This document shows positions 29,634 to 40,073 of a DNA stretch of 64,000 bases, piece after piece. Source of the stretch: Clostridiales bacterium (GTDB lineage Bacteria; Bacillota; Clostridia; Oscillospirales; CAG-272); the NCBI GenBank assembly GCA_012800735.1, contig JAAZIU010000004.1, positions 35,277-99,276 on the forward strand. Reading direction: 5' to 3'. The notes under the pieces are model-generated. The model saw only the letters and a program-made list of their open reading frames with translations, searched no databases and was not told where the DNA came from. Every line of letters begins with the position of its first letter. Position 1 is the stretch's first letter. A program made the position numbers and the translations under genes.

Positions 29634-31094
29634 TCATTTAATCGTCATTCTGCCTTCGATTTTCTGATCCCGATTAGCCTCCAGAGGTAAATGCTCAATT
29701 AAAACATCTACAATTGAGGTTGTAAGTATTCTTGGTTTGCCGTTTACAGTTAATTCCTCAACAGGAAAGCCAAAGCAATCCTCAAAATTGTTGAAAAAAT
29801 ATTCTTGTATCGACACACTGAAAACAATATCATCTTGAATAGGCTTTCCCTTGAAATCGAAGCGGATGAAGGTTTTTGTCGCCCTGTCGAATGTGATTCT
29901 TAAATCTCCGGAATACTGGAAAAACTCGGTATGCGCGCCTTGAAGCATCTCGTCTCGCAAAGTGTAGGCTACCATTTTTTTGAATTGTGCTCCAGTTGCT
30001 TTCAGTCGGAAAATCTTGTCGTCATACGGAAAAAGCTCCTTCAATTCACCGTAAGTAAGTACAGCAGGGACGCTTTTCTTGCGAATTGATCCCGAACCCA
30101 GCAGGGTGATATCTACTTCAAGTGCATCTCTGATTACGTCTGCCATGAGATTACCAAGTTCCGTCTCCTGATAGCGATCAGGATGTGTAAGAGGTCGTGC
30201 AAAAGTACAAATTATTCGATTATATTTTCTGTCGGTTTCATTTTTGAATCTGCGAACGGCATCAACTATTTCTTCGTCGTGCGGACAGGCAGTTTCATCT
30301 ATCTGAATAAGCTGCCACTCATAACTTGCGATGGAATTAGAATCCATGTCGATAGTTAAGTCGAAACGTCCGATTTGATTTGTACCGACACCCGCCTGAG
30401 CAATCACAACTCCGTTTACAACTTCCGGCTGCTCTAAGATTGTGTGCGAGTGACCGCCTATAATCAAATCGACACCCCATGACGGATCTAAAAGTTGTGC
30501 TAATTTCTTATCTTCTTCGAACCCGATATGAGTAAGGAGAACTGTCAGATCGATATCGGTAGTGCGCCAGGCATTGCAGATTTGTCCCACTTCACGCGCC
30601 GCATCTTCCACATCAACAAAGCTGCTTAAAATATCTTTATGCATCCCCTGCAGTATCTCAGATGTAATTATACCGATAAACATCATTCGAATGCCGTCTT
30701 TTTCTAAAATTACATGAGGAATGAAGAGACGGGTGTATGGTTTTTTTATAAAAAGATTGGCACAGACGATGGGGAAGCGGGCACAGCGTTCAAGAAAAAG
30801 AAGGTGTGCCAAGCCATAGTCAACTTCATGATTACCGATTGAAGCTACATCAGGACGGAGCAAATTCATTATTTCAATCGTCGACAAACCCTTATATTCA
30901 CTGTCGATGATGGAACCTTGAAGCATATCGCCTGCAATACAGTAAATAGTATTTTTATATTCACTGCGAACCTTATGCACATAACCCGACAGCATTGAGA
31001 TACCGCCCAAAAGGGTCTCGTCCACTTCTTCGGCCAAAAAATCTCCGTGTAAATCATTGGAATGCAGCAAAACAATTTTTCTCAACTCAGGCAT
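29634..31094 (-). CDS. Bifunctional metallophosphatase/5'-nucleotidase
   Basis: LLHSNDLHGDF, SIGNHEVDYG, IIGGHSH, ELGNLMADVIRDA motifs. Confidence 0.92.
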   Translation of the reverse strand: MPELRKIVLLHSNDLHGDFLAEEVDETLLGGISMLSGYVHKVRSEYKNTIYCIAGDMLQGSIIDSEYKGLSTIEIMNLLRPDVASIGNHEVDYGLAHLLFLERCARFPIVCANLFIKKPYTRLFIPHVILEKDGIRMMFIGIITSEILQGMHKDILSSFVDVEDAAREVGQICNAWRTTDIDLTVLLTHIGFEEDKKLAQLLDPSWGVDLIIGGHSHTILEQPEVVNGVVIAQAGVGTNQIGRFDLTIDMDSNSIASYEWQLIQIDETACPHDEEIVDAVRRFKNETDRKYNRIICTFARPLTHPDRYQETELGNLMADVIRDALEVDITLLGSGSIRKKSVPAVLTYGELKELFPYDDKIFRLKATGAQFKKMVAYTLRDEMLQGAHTEFFQYSGDLRITFDRATKTFIRFDFKGKPIQDDIVFSVSIQEYFFNNFEDCFGFPVEELTVNGKPRILTTSIVDVLIEHLPLEANRDQKIEGRMTIK

Positions 31095-31264
31095 TTTTTG
31101 TTCTCCTTCTTGTGATTTATTTCTTTCTAAGACATAAAGGATACAATTAACTCGACATTATTTTAACTTGTATAAGTATTTTTGTAGTGTGATAATTTGT
31201 CATCATTTTTTTATTTGTCGTAGATTTTGTAAGGTAATACGGCGACAGATATATAAAAAATGAG

Positions 31265-31310
31265 ACAAAAACAAAGAACGACAAACGATTGCGTTCGTTT
31301 TGTCGTTCTG
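31265..31310 (-). terminator. Terminator of the tRNA-Leu/fMet unit
   Basis: Minus strand AGAACGACAAAACG...CGTTTGTCGTTCT followed by TTGTTTTTG. Confidence 0.75.
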
Positions 31311-31313
31311 GTT

Positions 31314-31391
<78 letters not shown>

Positions 31392-31405
31392 GTATATAAT
31401 TCTAA

Positions 31406-31494
31406 TGGTGCCGGATACCGGACTCGAACCGGTACGGGAGGTTAGTCCCACAGGATTTTAAGTCCCGGGCGTCTACCAATTTCGCCAACCCGGC
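31406..31494 (-). tRNA. tRNA-Leu (TAA)
   Basis: Class II tRNA with long variable arm, TAA anticodon, GCCGGGT/ATCCGGC acceptor, CCA encoded. Confidence 0.93.
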
Positions 31495-31543
31495 AAGGAA
31501 TTGAACACGCACTACCGCAGTCGGTTCCTGCTTAACGAATCAT

Positions 31544-31572
31544 ATTATAGCATAAGCTTGTTCGAATGTCAA
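31544..31572 (-). promoter_or_regulatory. Consensus sigma-A promoter for tRNA-Leu/fMet
   Basis: Minus strand TTGACA-N17-TATAAT, exact consensus. Confidence 0.9.
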
Positions 31573-31795
31573 CCTTTTTTCATCATGTTAATATTATTTT
31601 TACAATAAAGAGATTATTTAAACAGTTGTCATAATAATAAATCTTAAGTTTTCTTATCAAAAATTTCAGATAATATTGCGCTTATAATCTTCCAAATATG
31701 TAATAAATAAAAGGGCGAATCCCATGTTTTCAAACAAATTATTTTAGAGTAATAACTCGTCCATATACTTTTACATTATAAGAAATGAAAAACTA

Positions 31796-31824
31796 TTGAT
31801 TTTTGCACAAAAAAGGAGTATAAT
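31796..31824 (+). promoter_or_regulatory. Promoter of the rnf operon
   Basis: TTGATT-N17-TATAAT about 100 nt upstream of rnfC. Confidence 0.7.
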
Positions 31825-31927
31825 ATAAAAGCATGTGAATTTATAACTCTCGTTCAGATTACAATAATAATCATTTTCGATATTTTCACTTTTTGTGTGA
31901 AACAAAAAACAAAAATAATAACACGAG

Positions 31928-33322
31928 GTGACTCAGGTGGCATTAACATTTAGAGGCGGCCTTTTGATGAATGGACACAAAAACACCCGGGGTGTTCAGA
32001 TTGAATATATGCCGTCTCCGGATAAAGTCACAATACCGATGTCGCAGCATATCGGCACTCCGGCTACTCCGGTTGTAAAAGTAGGCGATATTGTCGAAAA
32101 AGGACAAAAAATCGGAGATATCCCTGCTGGTTTAGGATGTCCGATACATTCGTCTGTTTCCGGCAAAGTAACAGCTATTACTACTTTAATGCTGTCTAAC
32201 GGCAGGCGATGCAAGGCGATTGAAATTGAAAACGACCATTTGGATACCGTTTATTCCGGTCTTGAGCCTTTCAAAAAAAGGCTGGGTGATACATCGGCTG
32301 AAGAAATAGTCGAGATAATTCGCAACGCCGGAATTGCCGGAATGGGCGGCGCAACTTTTCCCACATACGCAAAGATTCAGTCAGCGATAGGAAAAGTTCA
32401 GCGTCTTATTATCAACTGCGCCGAATGTGAACCGTATATCACGGCTAACCACAGACTTTTGCTTGAGGATCCGGCTTCGGTTATTAATGGCGCAAAAATA
32501 CTGCTTAAGGCTCTCTCTCTTCGCAAATGCGATATCGCAATCGAGGACAATAAAATTGATGCGGTTAAAAAGCTCCGAAAAATGTTGTCTGAAAGCGAGC
32601 TTTTCGATGTTCATGTAATGAAAACCAAATATCCTCAGGGAGACGAGAGGCAGATCATTTACGCTCTTACCGGCGTTGAGCTTCCGGCAGGGAAGTTACC
32701 TGCTGATGTAGGTTGTATAATCTTCAACGCAGAAACCTGCGCAGCTATTTTCAAAGCGTTTCATACGGGAATGCCTTCTGTAGAACGCATAGTAACAGTA
32801 GACGGTGACTGCGTCAAAACGCCTAAAAACCTGAATGTTGCCATAGGAACTCCTTACAGCAAATTAATTGAATATTGCGGCGGTCTTAAAAAACCTGTCG
32901 GAAGACTGATATCCGGCGGACCTATGATGGGAACGGCAGAATGGGATATTGAAACACCGGTTACGAAGGGAACATCAGCTATTCTGGTTTTCTCAGAAAA
33001 AGCTACGAGACAGTATGATCAAAAGCCGGTATGTATCCACTGCGGAAGATGTATTCCGGTCTGTCCGATGCATCTGATACCGACAACACTTGCTGTGTAT
33101 TCAGAAATAGGACGTTATGATATTTGCGATGAATATGATGCCATGTGCTGCGTTGAATGCGGCGCCTGCTCATATGTTTGTCCGGGCGCTGTTCCGATTA
33201 CCGCGCTGATAAGGAAAGCAAAGGACAACCTAAGAGCACAAAATGCGGCAAAGGCAGCTTTAGCAGCATCAGCTGAAAAGAAAACTGCTTCGGAAACAGA
33301 GAAGGGCGGTGACAAAAAATGA
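31928..33322 (+). CDS. rnfC: Rnf electron transport complex subunit C
   Basis: GGATFPTYAK, INCAECEPYITANHR, CIHCGRCIPVCPM and CVECGACSYVCPG ferredoxin motifs; start may be GTG at 31937. Confidence 0.95.
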   Translation: MTQVALTFRGGLLMNGHKNTRGVQIEYMPSPDKVTIPMSQHIGTPATPVVKVGDIVEKGQKIGDIPAGLGCPIHSSVSGKVTAITTLMLSNGRRCKAIEIENDHLDTVYSGLEPFKKRLGDTSAEEIVEIIRNAGIAGMGGATFPTYAKIQSAIGKVQRLIINCAECEPYITANHRLLLEDPASVINGAKILLKALSLRKCDIAIEDNKIDAVKKLRKMLSESELFDVHVMKTKYPQGDERQIIYALTGVELPAGKLPADVGCIIFNAETCAAIFKAFHTGMPSVERIVTVDGDCVKTPKNLNVAIGTPYSKLIEYCGGLKKPVGRLISGGPMMGTAEWDIETPVTKGTSAILVFSEKATRQYDQKPVCIHCGRCIPVCPMHLIPTTLAVYSEIGRYDICDEYDAMCCVECGACSYVCPGAVPITALIRKAKDNLRAQNAAKAALAASAEKKTASETEKGGDKK

Positions 33323-34386
33323 ATGACGAAAAAAAGACGGCAACTCCGTCTAAGAAATCAACAGAGAAAACTGAAAAAGCATTATATACTGTCACAAGCT
33401 CGCCCCATATAAAAGCGCAGGACACCTCAAGGTCAATAATGATAGATGTTCTTATCGCTTTGGCGCCTGCGATGATATGGGCGGTATATGTTTTCGGATT
33501 CAGATCTCTTACAATAACTTTGATATCGGTTCTTTCCTGCGTCGGGTTTGAGTTTCTTTATCAAAAATTATTGCATAAACCAATTACAATACTTGATTTT
33601 TCCGCCTGTGTCACCGGCGTATTGATTGGTTTTAACCTGCCGTCAACTGCTCCGCTTTGGCTTCCGATTGCCGGTTCATTCTTTGCTATTGTAATAGTCA
33701 AACAACTGTTCGGCGGGATAGGTAAAAATATAGTGAACCCTACCCTTGCCGCTCGCGTCTTCCTTTTTTCCTGGACAACTCATATGACTACTTTTGCAAA
33801 GCCGTTCGAAAAGCTTTCCGCTTCTGCGTTTACCGTAAAACTGAGTGAAGATGTTATTGCAACAGCAACACCGATGGTATATCTGAATCAGGGCGCGCTG
33901 CCCCAACAGTCGTTGCTTGAGATGTTTCTTGGAATCAGACCGGGTGTAATCGGAGAGGTGTCAGTATTGCTTCTGCTTGCCGGTGGTGTTTATCTTTTAA
34001 TAAGAAAGGTCATCACCTGGCATATTCCGGTTGCATATATCCTTACAGTAGGGCTTGTTTCGATTTTCACCGCCCCTGCCGGAAATGCTATTGATTATTC
34101 ATTAGCTCAAATGATGGGCGGCGGCTTGATTTTAGGCGCTGTTTTTATGGCAACAGACTACACGACATCTCCAGTGAATAACACTGCAAGACTGATATTC
34201 GGAGTCGGCTGCGGTCTGCTGACTGTTTTTATACGAATATTTGGCGGTTACAGCGAAGGTGTATCTTTTTCGATATTAATTATGAACCTTCTCGTGTATT
34301 ACCTTGATAGATTTACGAAACCAATAGCTTTCGGGAAAAGAAAGAGTAATAAAGGAGCGGAGGTGAAAGAAAATGGCAAATCATAA
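33319..34386 (+). CDS. rnfD: Rnf complex subunit D
   Basis: SSPHIKAQDTSRSIMIDVLIALAPA; FMATDYTTSPVN flavinylation motif. Confidence 0.95.
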   Translation: MNDEKKTATPSKKSTEKTEKALYTVTSSPHIKAQDTSRSIMIDVLIALAPAMIWAVYVFGFRSLTITLISVLSCVGFEFLYQKLLHKPITILDFSACVTGVLIGFNLPSTAPLWLPIAGSFFAIVIVKQLFGGIGKNIVNPTLAARVFLFSWTTHMTTFAKPFEKLSASAFTVKLSEDVIATATPMVYLNQGALPQQSLLEMFLGIRPGVIGEVSVLLLLAGGVYLLIRKVITWHIPVAYILTVGLVSIFTAPAGNAIDYSLAQMMGGGLILGAVFMATDYTTSPVNNTARLIFGVGCGLLTVFIRIFGGYSEGVSFSILIMNLLVYYLDRFTKPIAFGKRKSNKGAEVKENGKS

Positions 34387-35110
34387 CTCCGCAGAAAAAA
34401 AAGAAGAAATCAGAGATCTTCCAAAAATCGACAACGAAGGCGGAACTGCCGTTGATATCGAAGATACGGTAATCTCAGCTGATGAAAAAGTTGTTGAGCC
34501 GGACAATAAAGTCAACGAAACCGAAAATACTAAAAAACCGGATGATAAAAAAGAGACTTTACATTATTTTCTTAAAATATCAGTTCCTCTGCTTTTAATT
34601 TGCGCTTTAATTGCTCTTATGATGGCTTTGGTTAACGGATTTACAAAGGACAGGATTAAAAGCAATAACTTAAAAGCGACACAAGAGGCTATTTCCAGAA
34701 TTTACCCTAAGTTTGATTCATCCGATGAAATTGACATTGATGTCGAACTGCCGATTAAAGCCGTTTACCGCCTTGACGAAGGTGATGTATTGCTCGGATA
34801 CTGCGTGTCTGTTCAGCCGTCGGGATTTAACGGCGCAATTGAAATGATGGTGGGGGTAAATCCGGAAGGGGACATCACCGGTGTCGAGATTATTTCTCAT
34901 ACCGAAACGCCCGGTATCGGCGCAGCTGCCGATGATCCGGAATATCTTAAAAACTATATAGGGCTTTCAGGTAATATATCTTTCGGTGAAGGCATTGACG
35001 CGCTTACCGGAGCGACAATTTCAAGCAAGGCGATACTTTCCGGAGTTAACGCTGCAGTTGAAGCGATAAATAACATTAACGGGCAGACCGCCGAAGGAGG
35101 AGCTCAATGA
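34373..35110 (+). CDS. rnfG: Rnf complex subunit G (FMN-binding) with acidic N-terminal extension
   Basis: SHTETPGIGAAADDPEYL; DALTGATISSKAI flavinylation site; about 60 aa charged region before the TM helix. Confidence 0.93.
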   Translation: MANHNSAEKKEEIRDLPKIDNEGGTAVDIEDTVISADEKVVEPDNKVNETENTKKPDDKKETLHYFLKISVPLLLICALIALMMALVNGFTKDRIKSNNLKATQEAISRIYPKFDSSDEIDIDVELPIKAVYRLDEGDVLLGYCVSVQPSGFNGAIEMMVGVNPEGDITGVEIISHTETPGIGAAADDPEYLKNYIGLSGNISFGEGIDALTGATISSKAILSGVNAAVEAINNINGQTAEGGAQ

Positions 35111-35964
35111 GAGTGAAAGTTAAAGAGTTGTTCTCCCAGTTAAAGTCAGGACTGCTTGATCAGAATCCGACATTTGTTCAACTTCTCGGTCTGTGCCCGA
35201 CACTTGCCACAACAACTTCGGTTCCCAACGCAATTGGTATGGGTCTTGCCGCAACATTTGTTCTGACCTGCTCAAACGGTCTGATTTCTCTGTTGAGAAA
35301 ATTTATACCTAAAGAAGTTCGAATAGCGGGATATATTGTTATCATCTCCGGATTTGTCTCGATGGTTCAAATGATAATAAAGGCATATTTTCCGGAACTG
35401 GATAAATCACTCGGAGTGTTTATCCCTCTTATTGTTGTCAACTGTATTATTCTTGCCCGTGCGGAAGCCTACGCCTCAAAAAATCCGGTTTTACCGTCAC
35501 TTATAGACGGAGTGGGCATGGGATTGGGTTTTACCGTTGCTCTTGTTATTATCGCATCTGTAAGAGAAGTTTTGGGCGCCGGAACTTTCGGCGGCATTAA
35601 AATAACTCCCGCAGGTTACGAACCGATTCAAATGTTAATAATGCCCTACGGCGCATTCATTACACTTGGATTTTTAATAGCTGCGGTAAACTTTATAAGA
35701 AAGAATTCCGAAAATATTAAAAAATCGAAAGCAGATTCCGAGAAAGAAGCTTCAAATGAAAATTCCGTTCTAAAACAAGAATCAGAAGAAATGGAAATTA
35801 ACGATACCGATTCGTCAGGAATTGTTATTGTAAATCCTAATAAAGATTCTAATGCTTCTGATTCGGAAGAATCTGTCTCCGATAAAAAGGATGCAGATAA
35901 AAGCGAAACAGTTTCTGAAATAAAGGATGACGGCGATGATAAGGAGGGTGAAACTGATGTCTGA
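35107..35964 (+). CDS. rnfE: Rnf complex subunit E with acidic C-terminal extension
   Basis: NPTFVQLLGLCPTLATTTSVPNAIGMGLAATFVL; about 90 aa Asp/Glu/Ser/Lys-rich tail after the last TM. Confidence 0.93.
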   Translation: MRVKVKELFSQLKSGLLDQNPTFVQLLGLCPTLATTTSVPNAIGMGLAATFVLTCSNGLISLLRKFIPKEVRIAGYIVIISGFVSMVQMIIKAYFPELDKSLGVFIPLIVVNCIILARAEAYASKNPVLPSLIDGVGMGLGFTVALVIIASVREVLGAGTFGGIKITPAGYEPIQMLIMPYGAFITLGFLIAAVNFIRKNSENIKKSKADSEKEASNENSVLKQESEEMEINDTDSSGIVIVNPNKDSNASDSEESVSDKKDADKSETVSEIKDDGDDKEGETDV

Positions 35965-36538
35965 CCTGTTTATACTGATGTTGAACTGCGTCCTTGTCGA
36001 AAACTTCATCTTCCATAAGTTCTTAGGTTGCTGTCCCTTCATGGGTGTCTCTAATAAACCCGACAATGCCATCGGCATGGGATTGGCAGTTACCTTTGTA
36101 ATGACGCTTTCATCAGCCGTTACTTATGTAGTTTACCATTATATACTCGTTCGGTTTAATCTTGAATACCTTCAAACGATCGCTTTTATCCTGGTAATTG
36201 CTGCTTTAGTGCAGTTTATCGAAATGTTTCTCCGCAAATTTGTTCCGGCGTTATATAACGCGCTTGGAATATTCCTTCCGCTTATAACAACAAACTGCGC
36301 TGTTTTGGGTTCAGCTCTTTTAGAGGTTGAAAAGGGATACAACTTTATTTATTCCGTCGTCTTCGGCTTATCAGCCGCTCTTGGATTTACCCTCGCAATT
36401 GTAATATTTGCCGGTGTAAGACAAAGGCTTGAGCTTGCCGACTGCCCGAAAGCTTTCAAAGGAATGCCTATTGCTCTTGTAACCGCCGGTCTCATTGCGA
36501 TGGCTTTCTCCGGTTTTACCGGGATGAGCCTGAGCTGA
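35957..36538 (+). CDS. rnfA: Rnf complex subunit A
   Basis: VLVENFIFHKFLGCCPFMGVSNKPDNAIGMGLAVTFVM; start at MSDLF behind AAGGAGGGTG. Confidence 0.94.
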   Translation: MSDLFILMLNCVLVENFIFHKFLGCCPFMGVSNKPDNAIGMGLAVTFVMTLSSAVTYVVYHYILVRFNLEYLQTIAFILVIAALVQFIEMFLRKFVPALYNALGIFLPLITTNCAVLGSALLEVEKGYNFIYSVVFGLSAALGFTLAIVIFAGVRQRLELADCPKAFKGMPIALVTAGLIAMAFSGFTGMSLS

Positions 36539-36550
36539 GGAGGGATAAAG

Positions 36551-37414
36551 ATGGACATAAAAAATATCCTTTCAGCTTTCTTCTGGTTTGCCGTGCTTGG
36601 CGGAGGACTTGGCGCTTTGCTTGCTCTTGCTTCAAAAATCTTTGCGGTTCAGCGTAATGAACGAGTAGAAAAAATCGAAGAAGTACTTCCGGGAGCTAAC
36701 TGCGGTGGGTGCGGATACACCGGCTGCACAGCTTGCGCCGAGGCGATGGATGCCGGTATTGCTAAAGCCAACGCCTGCACCGTAGGCGGTCAGGAACTCA
36801 CAGATAAAATAAGTGAGATATTAGGTATCGCATCGGTTAAAACCCGCAGAATGCGCGCTCAGGTAATGTGCAGCGGCACCTCGGAGTTTTCAAAACACAA
36901 ATATATATACGAAGGTGTGCCTGACTGTATTGCCGCGGTACGGATCGGGGGAGGAGATAAGACTTGTCCGAACGGTTGTATCGGACTCGGCACCTGCGTT
37001 TCAGTCTGCAAATTCGACGCTATTAAAATAGTCGACGGAGTTGCCGTAATCAACTATGATAAATGCACCGGATGCAGTAGCTGTGTTTCTGCTTGTCCGA
37101 AGAAAATAATTAAGCTGATACCATATGACGCGGCTCACTGGGTTGGGTGTATGTCCGTTGACAGTGGCAGAGAGACACGCGCTTACTGTGATGTCGGATG
37201 TATTTCCTGTAAGCTATGCGAGAAGCACTGTCCCGTCGGAGCGATTACCGTAGATCATTTTGTTGCGACTATTGACTATGATAAATGTATCGACTGCGGC
37301 GAATGCGTCAGGCGTTGTCCGAGAAAGATTATCTGGTCAAGTAAAACCGCCGGCGGATTCATGACAATAAACAGGGGCGAAATCGACTTTAGCGTAAAGG
37401 GAACCGGCGAATAA
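36551..37414 (+). CDS. rnfB: Rnf complex subunit B
   Basis: PGANCGGCGYTGCTACAEAM Fe-S motif plus multiple ferredoxin CxxCxxCxxxCP motifs. Confidence 0.95.
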   Translation: MDIKNILSAFFWFAVLGGGLGALLALASKIFAVQRNERVEKIEEVLPGANCGGCGYTGCTACAEAMDAGIAKANACTVGGQELTDKISEILGIASVKTRRMRAQVMCSGTSEFSKHKYIYEGVPDCIAAVRIGGGDKTCPNGCIGLGTCVSVCKFDAIKIVDGVAVINYDKCTGCSSCVSACPKKIIKLIPYDAAHWVGCMSVDSGRETRAYCDVGCISCKLCEKHCPVGAITVDHFVATIDYDKCIDCGECVRRCPRKIIWSSKTAGGFMTINRGEIDFSVKGTGE

Positions 37415-37436
37415 TTACTTTTCAAAAACAAAATAA

Positions 37437-37474
37437 CGCTGTATATAAATAAAAATATACAGCGCCTTTTTTAT
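37437..37474 (+). terminator. rnf operon terminator
   Basis: CGCTGTATA...TATACAGCGCCTTTTTT. Confidence 0.8.
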
Positions 37475-37983
37475 ATAATCTGCGGTTTTAAATCAAGCCC
37501 TATGTATTCCGTCGCAAGACAGATAAAATAATTACCGGTTGGATTTTCAATGCAATATTCATAAAAATTCAGCGATTCAAGCTTGCCGGGATCAAAGCAA
37601 AAACCTGTACCAAGCAGTTTTCCGCCTGCCTCCCTTCGCAGCCATTCGGATAAAGCCTTGTCATTTGGAACGCCGCCGAGAAATCGTTTGACTATCCGCC
37701 GGTCAATCGGCCGGCTAAGTTCAGCGTCAACTCCGACAGGGCAATCAGAAACGGCCGCAGCGGCAAGCAAATGGGTATGAGTTACGGAGATATAAATATC
37801 ATCATACCCATCAATAAACGGCTTTCCGTTTGAATGCTTTTTATAACTCTCGTGAAGGACGATTCCAAATAAACTTTGAATTCCAATTCTAACCGCTTCG
37901 GCCGCGGCAATACGCTGGGCTTCGCGAAGTTCTTTTTTGGTATAAGCTGCCGGAGTAATAAACTTACAGAAAATGCCGGTCAT
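37471..37983 (-). CDS. 4'-phosphopantetheinyl transferase superfamily protein
   Basis: NGKPFI...IYISVTHTHLLAAAAVSDCPVGVDAEL motif. Confidence 0.82.
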   Translation of the reverse strand: MTGIFCKFITPAAYTKKELREAQRIAAAEAVRIGIQSLFGIVLHESYKKHSNGKPFIDGYDDIYISVTHTHLLAAAAVSDCPVGVDAELSRPIDRRIVKRFLGGVPNDKALSEWLRREAGGKLLGTGFCFDPGKLESLNFYEYCIENPTGNYFICLATEYIGLDLKPQII

Positions 37984-37984
37984 T

Positions 37985-38953
37985 TCATCTGTCTTCGCGA
38001 TAATAGGGAAGAGATAGCCAGCCGGGAGGTTGCTCCTCGCGTTTTTTGCGGAGAGCGATTATAACGAGTACAACAATAGTCATTATATAAGGAAGCATGT
38101 TAAGAAGCTGAGAGTTAAGGATAAAAGTACCGCCGCCGATTTTAGGAATCTGAATATTCTGCAGCTTAAAGCCGATAGAACGGAGAGCTCCGAAAAGGTA
38201 AGCCGAAATAATTGCCTTTAACGGGTTCCAAGTCGAGAATATTATCAAAGTTACGGCAATCCACCCCATTCCTGAAGTTATACCGTCTTGCCATAGCGGA
38301 ACGTAAACGAGGGTCAGGTAAGCTCCGCCGAGTCCGCAAAGCATTCCGCCGATTATTATATGAATATATTTATATAGGGTTATATTAATTCCGGATGCAT
38401 CGGCAGAAGCGGGATTCTCACCGATTGCTCGAAGATTCAGACCAAAACGGGTTTTATTAAGATAGACATACATTACTATCGCAAGTATAAGTCCGATATG
38501 TACATATACGGACTGTTCGAAGATTGCGGGACCTAATACAGGAATCTTTGAAAGAAGAGGAACCTTAAAAGCGCGAAAAGGCGCCATAGCCGACTGCGGC
38601 ATTGTTACGGTAGAAAGAGGCAGCCCTACAAAAGAAGAAAATCCGGTTCCGAAAATAGAAAGCACAAGTCCGGTAACAGTCTGATTACCAAGAAAAGTGA
38701 CGGTAATAACAGCGTAAATCAAAGCCCCGAATCCACCCGCAACAGCTGCGGCTGCAAAGGCAACCCAGCCGTTTCCGGTATGGTAGCCGGTATAAAATCC
38801 GATTACAGCGCCCATCAGCATCATTCCCTCGATACCGAGGTTAAGATGTCCGACGCGCTCACATAATATTCCTCCCAAGGTTGCAAAAAGGAGAATCGTA
38901 CCCATCTGAACGGTAGACTGGAGAAACAAACCGATAGTGTTAAGCATTTCCAT
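37985..38953 (-). CDS. Nucleoside/simple-sugar ABC transporter permease (NupQ/YufQ-like)
   Basis: ATLGGILCERVGHLNLGIEGMMLMGA; NQTVTGLVLSIFGTG. Confidence 0.9.
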   Translation of the reverse strand: MEMLNTIGLFLQSTVQMGTILLFATLGGILCERVGHLNLGIEGMMLMGAVIGFYTGYHTGNGWVAFAAAAVAGGFGALIYAVITVTFLGNQTVTGLVLSIFGTGFSSFVGLPLSTVTMPQSAMAPFRAFKVPLLSKIPVLGPAIFEQSVYVHIGLILAIVMYVYLNKTRFGLNLRAIGENPASADASGINITLYKYIHIIIGGMLCGLGGAYLTLVYVPLWQDGITSGMGWIAVTLIIFSTWNPLKAIISAYLFGALRSIGFKLQNIQIPKIGGGTFILNSQLLNMLPYIMTIVVLVIIALRKKREEQPPGWLSLPYYREDR

Positions 38954-38957
38954 TTTT

Positions 38958-40046
38958 TTATTCTCCTTTCGAGACAGGTACGGCTGTTCCGGCGTTTTCC
39001 TTTTTCACTCTTATAATTTTATAATTTACAAAGAAATCTGACGCAAGAACAAAGAAGAGGATGACACCCTGTATAATTCCGGCTATTGAACTCGGAACCT
39101 GCAGAGCCGTTTGAATATATGTGCCGCCCTGTAAAAGAATCGAGAAAAGCGTTGATACAACAACTATGCTCAACGGGTCAAGACGAGCAAGCCAGGCGGT
39201 GATAACCGCGGTGAATCCAAGTCCCGCTGAAAGCTCGTAAGTAAGCGAATGTTCGACCCCCGAAGCCTGCATCATACCGGCAATGCCGCATATCCCGCCC
39301 GAAAGAATTACTGCAATAATAAGGATTTTATTGACATTCATTCCTGCGTAACGAGCTGTCTGCGTGTTTTCGCCGATAACCTGAATCTGGTATCCGAGAC
39401 GAGTTTTTGCAAACATAAAATATATCAGAATAACGAGAACAACTGTTATAATCCATCCGCTCTGAACTCCGAAAATAGTCGGAAGCCAGGCGTTTGGGCT
39501 GAATCGCGCAATCTTCGCAAAACCTCTCGCTGCCGGATCTTTCCATGGTCCGTACTGAAGATACATGATGATATTTGTAGCTATATAGTTGAGCATCAAT
39601 GTAACCAATGTTTCTGAAGCGCCGAAAGCCGTTCTCAAAAGAGCGGATATCAACGCCCAGAGAGCACCGCAGATAAAACCCGCCAAAAACATAATCGGCA
39701 GCAAAATATAAGGAGGAAGGCTGCCATAATTAAGAGCTATGTAAGTAGCGCCTAATGCACCCAAATAAAATTGTCCCTCCGCGCCGATGTTCCAGAATTT
39801 CATCTTAAAAGCAACTGCGCATCCTAGAGAAAGAGTAATAAGAGGGATCATTTTGTGAATCGTCTGAGTGATCCTGAATTTTGAAAAAAGCGATCCTTCA
39901 ACGATTTTAAAATAAACTTGAATAGGATTGTAACCAAGTAAAATAATTATCAGAGCGGTAAATAAAAGCGCGGCAAAAATCGAACCTATGCGGAGAGCGC
40001 TTGAATACCTGCTGCTCATATCTTGTCTTTTGACAATACGAAACAT
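38958..40046 (-). CDS. Nucleoside/simple-sugar ABC transporter permease (NupP/YufP-like)
   Basis: FWNIGAEGQFYLGALGAT; FGASETLVTLMLNYIA. Confidence 0.9.
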   Translation of the reverse strand: MFRIVKRQDMSSRYSSALRIGSIFAALLFTALIIILLGYNPIQVYFKIVEGSLFSKFRITQTIHKMIPLITLSLGCAVAFKMKFWNIGAEGQFYLGALGATYIALNYGSLPPYILLPIMFLAGFICGALWALISALLRTAFGASETLVTLMLNYIATNIIMYLQYGPWKDPAARGFAKIARFSPNAWLPTIFGVQSGWIITVVLVILIYFMFAKTRLGYQIQVIGENTQTARYAGMNVNKILIIAVILSGGICGIAGMMQASGVEHSLTYELSAGLGFTAVITAWLARLDPLSIVVVSTLFSILLQGGTYIQTALQVPSSIAGIIQGVILFFVLASDFFVNYKIIRVKKENAGTAVPVSKGE

Positions 40047-40073
40047 TTTTAATCTCCGTTAACAGTTCATATT

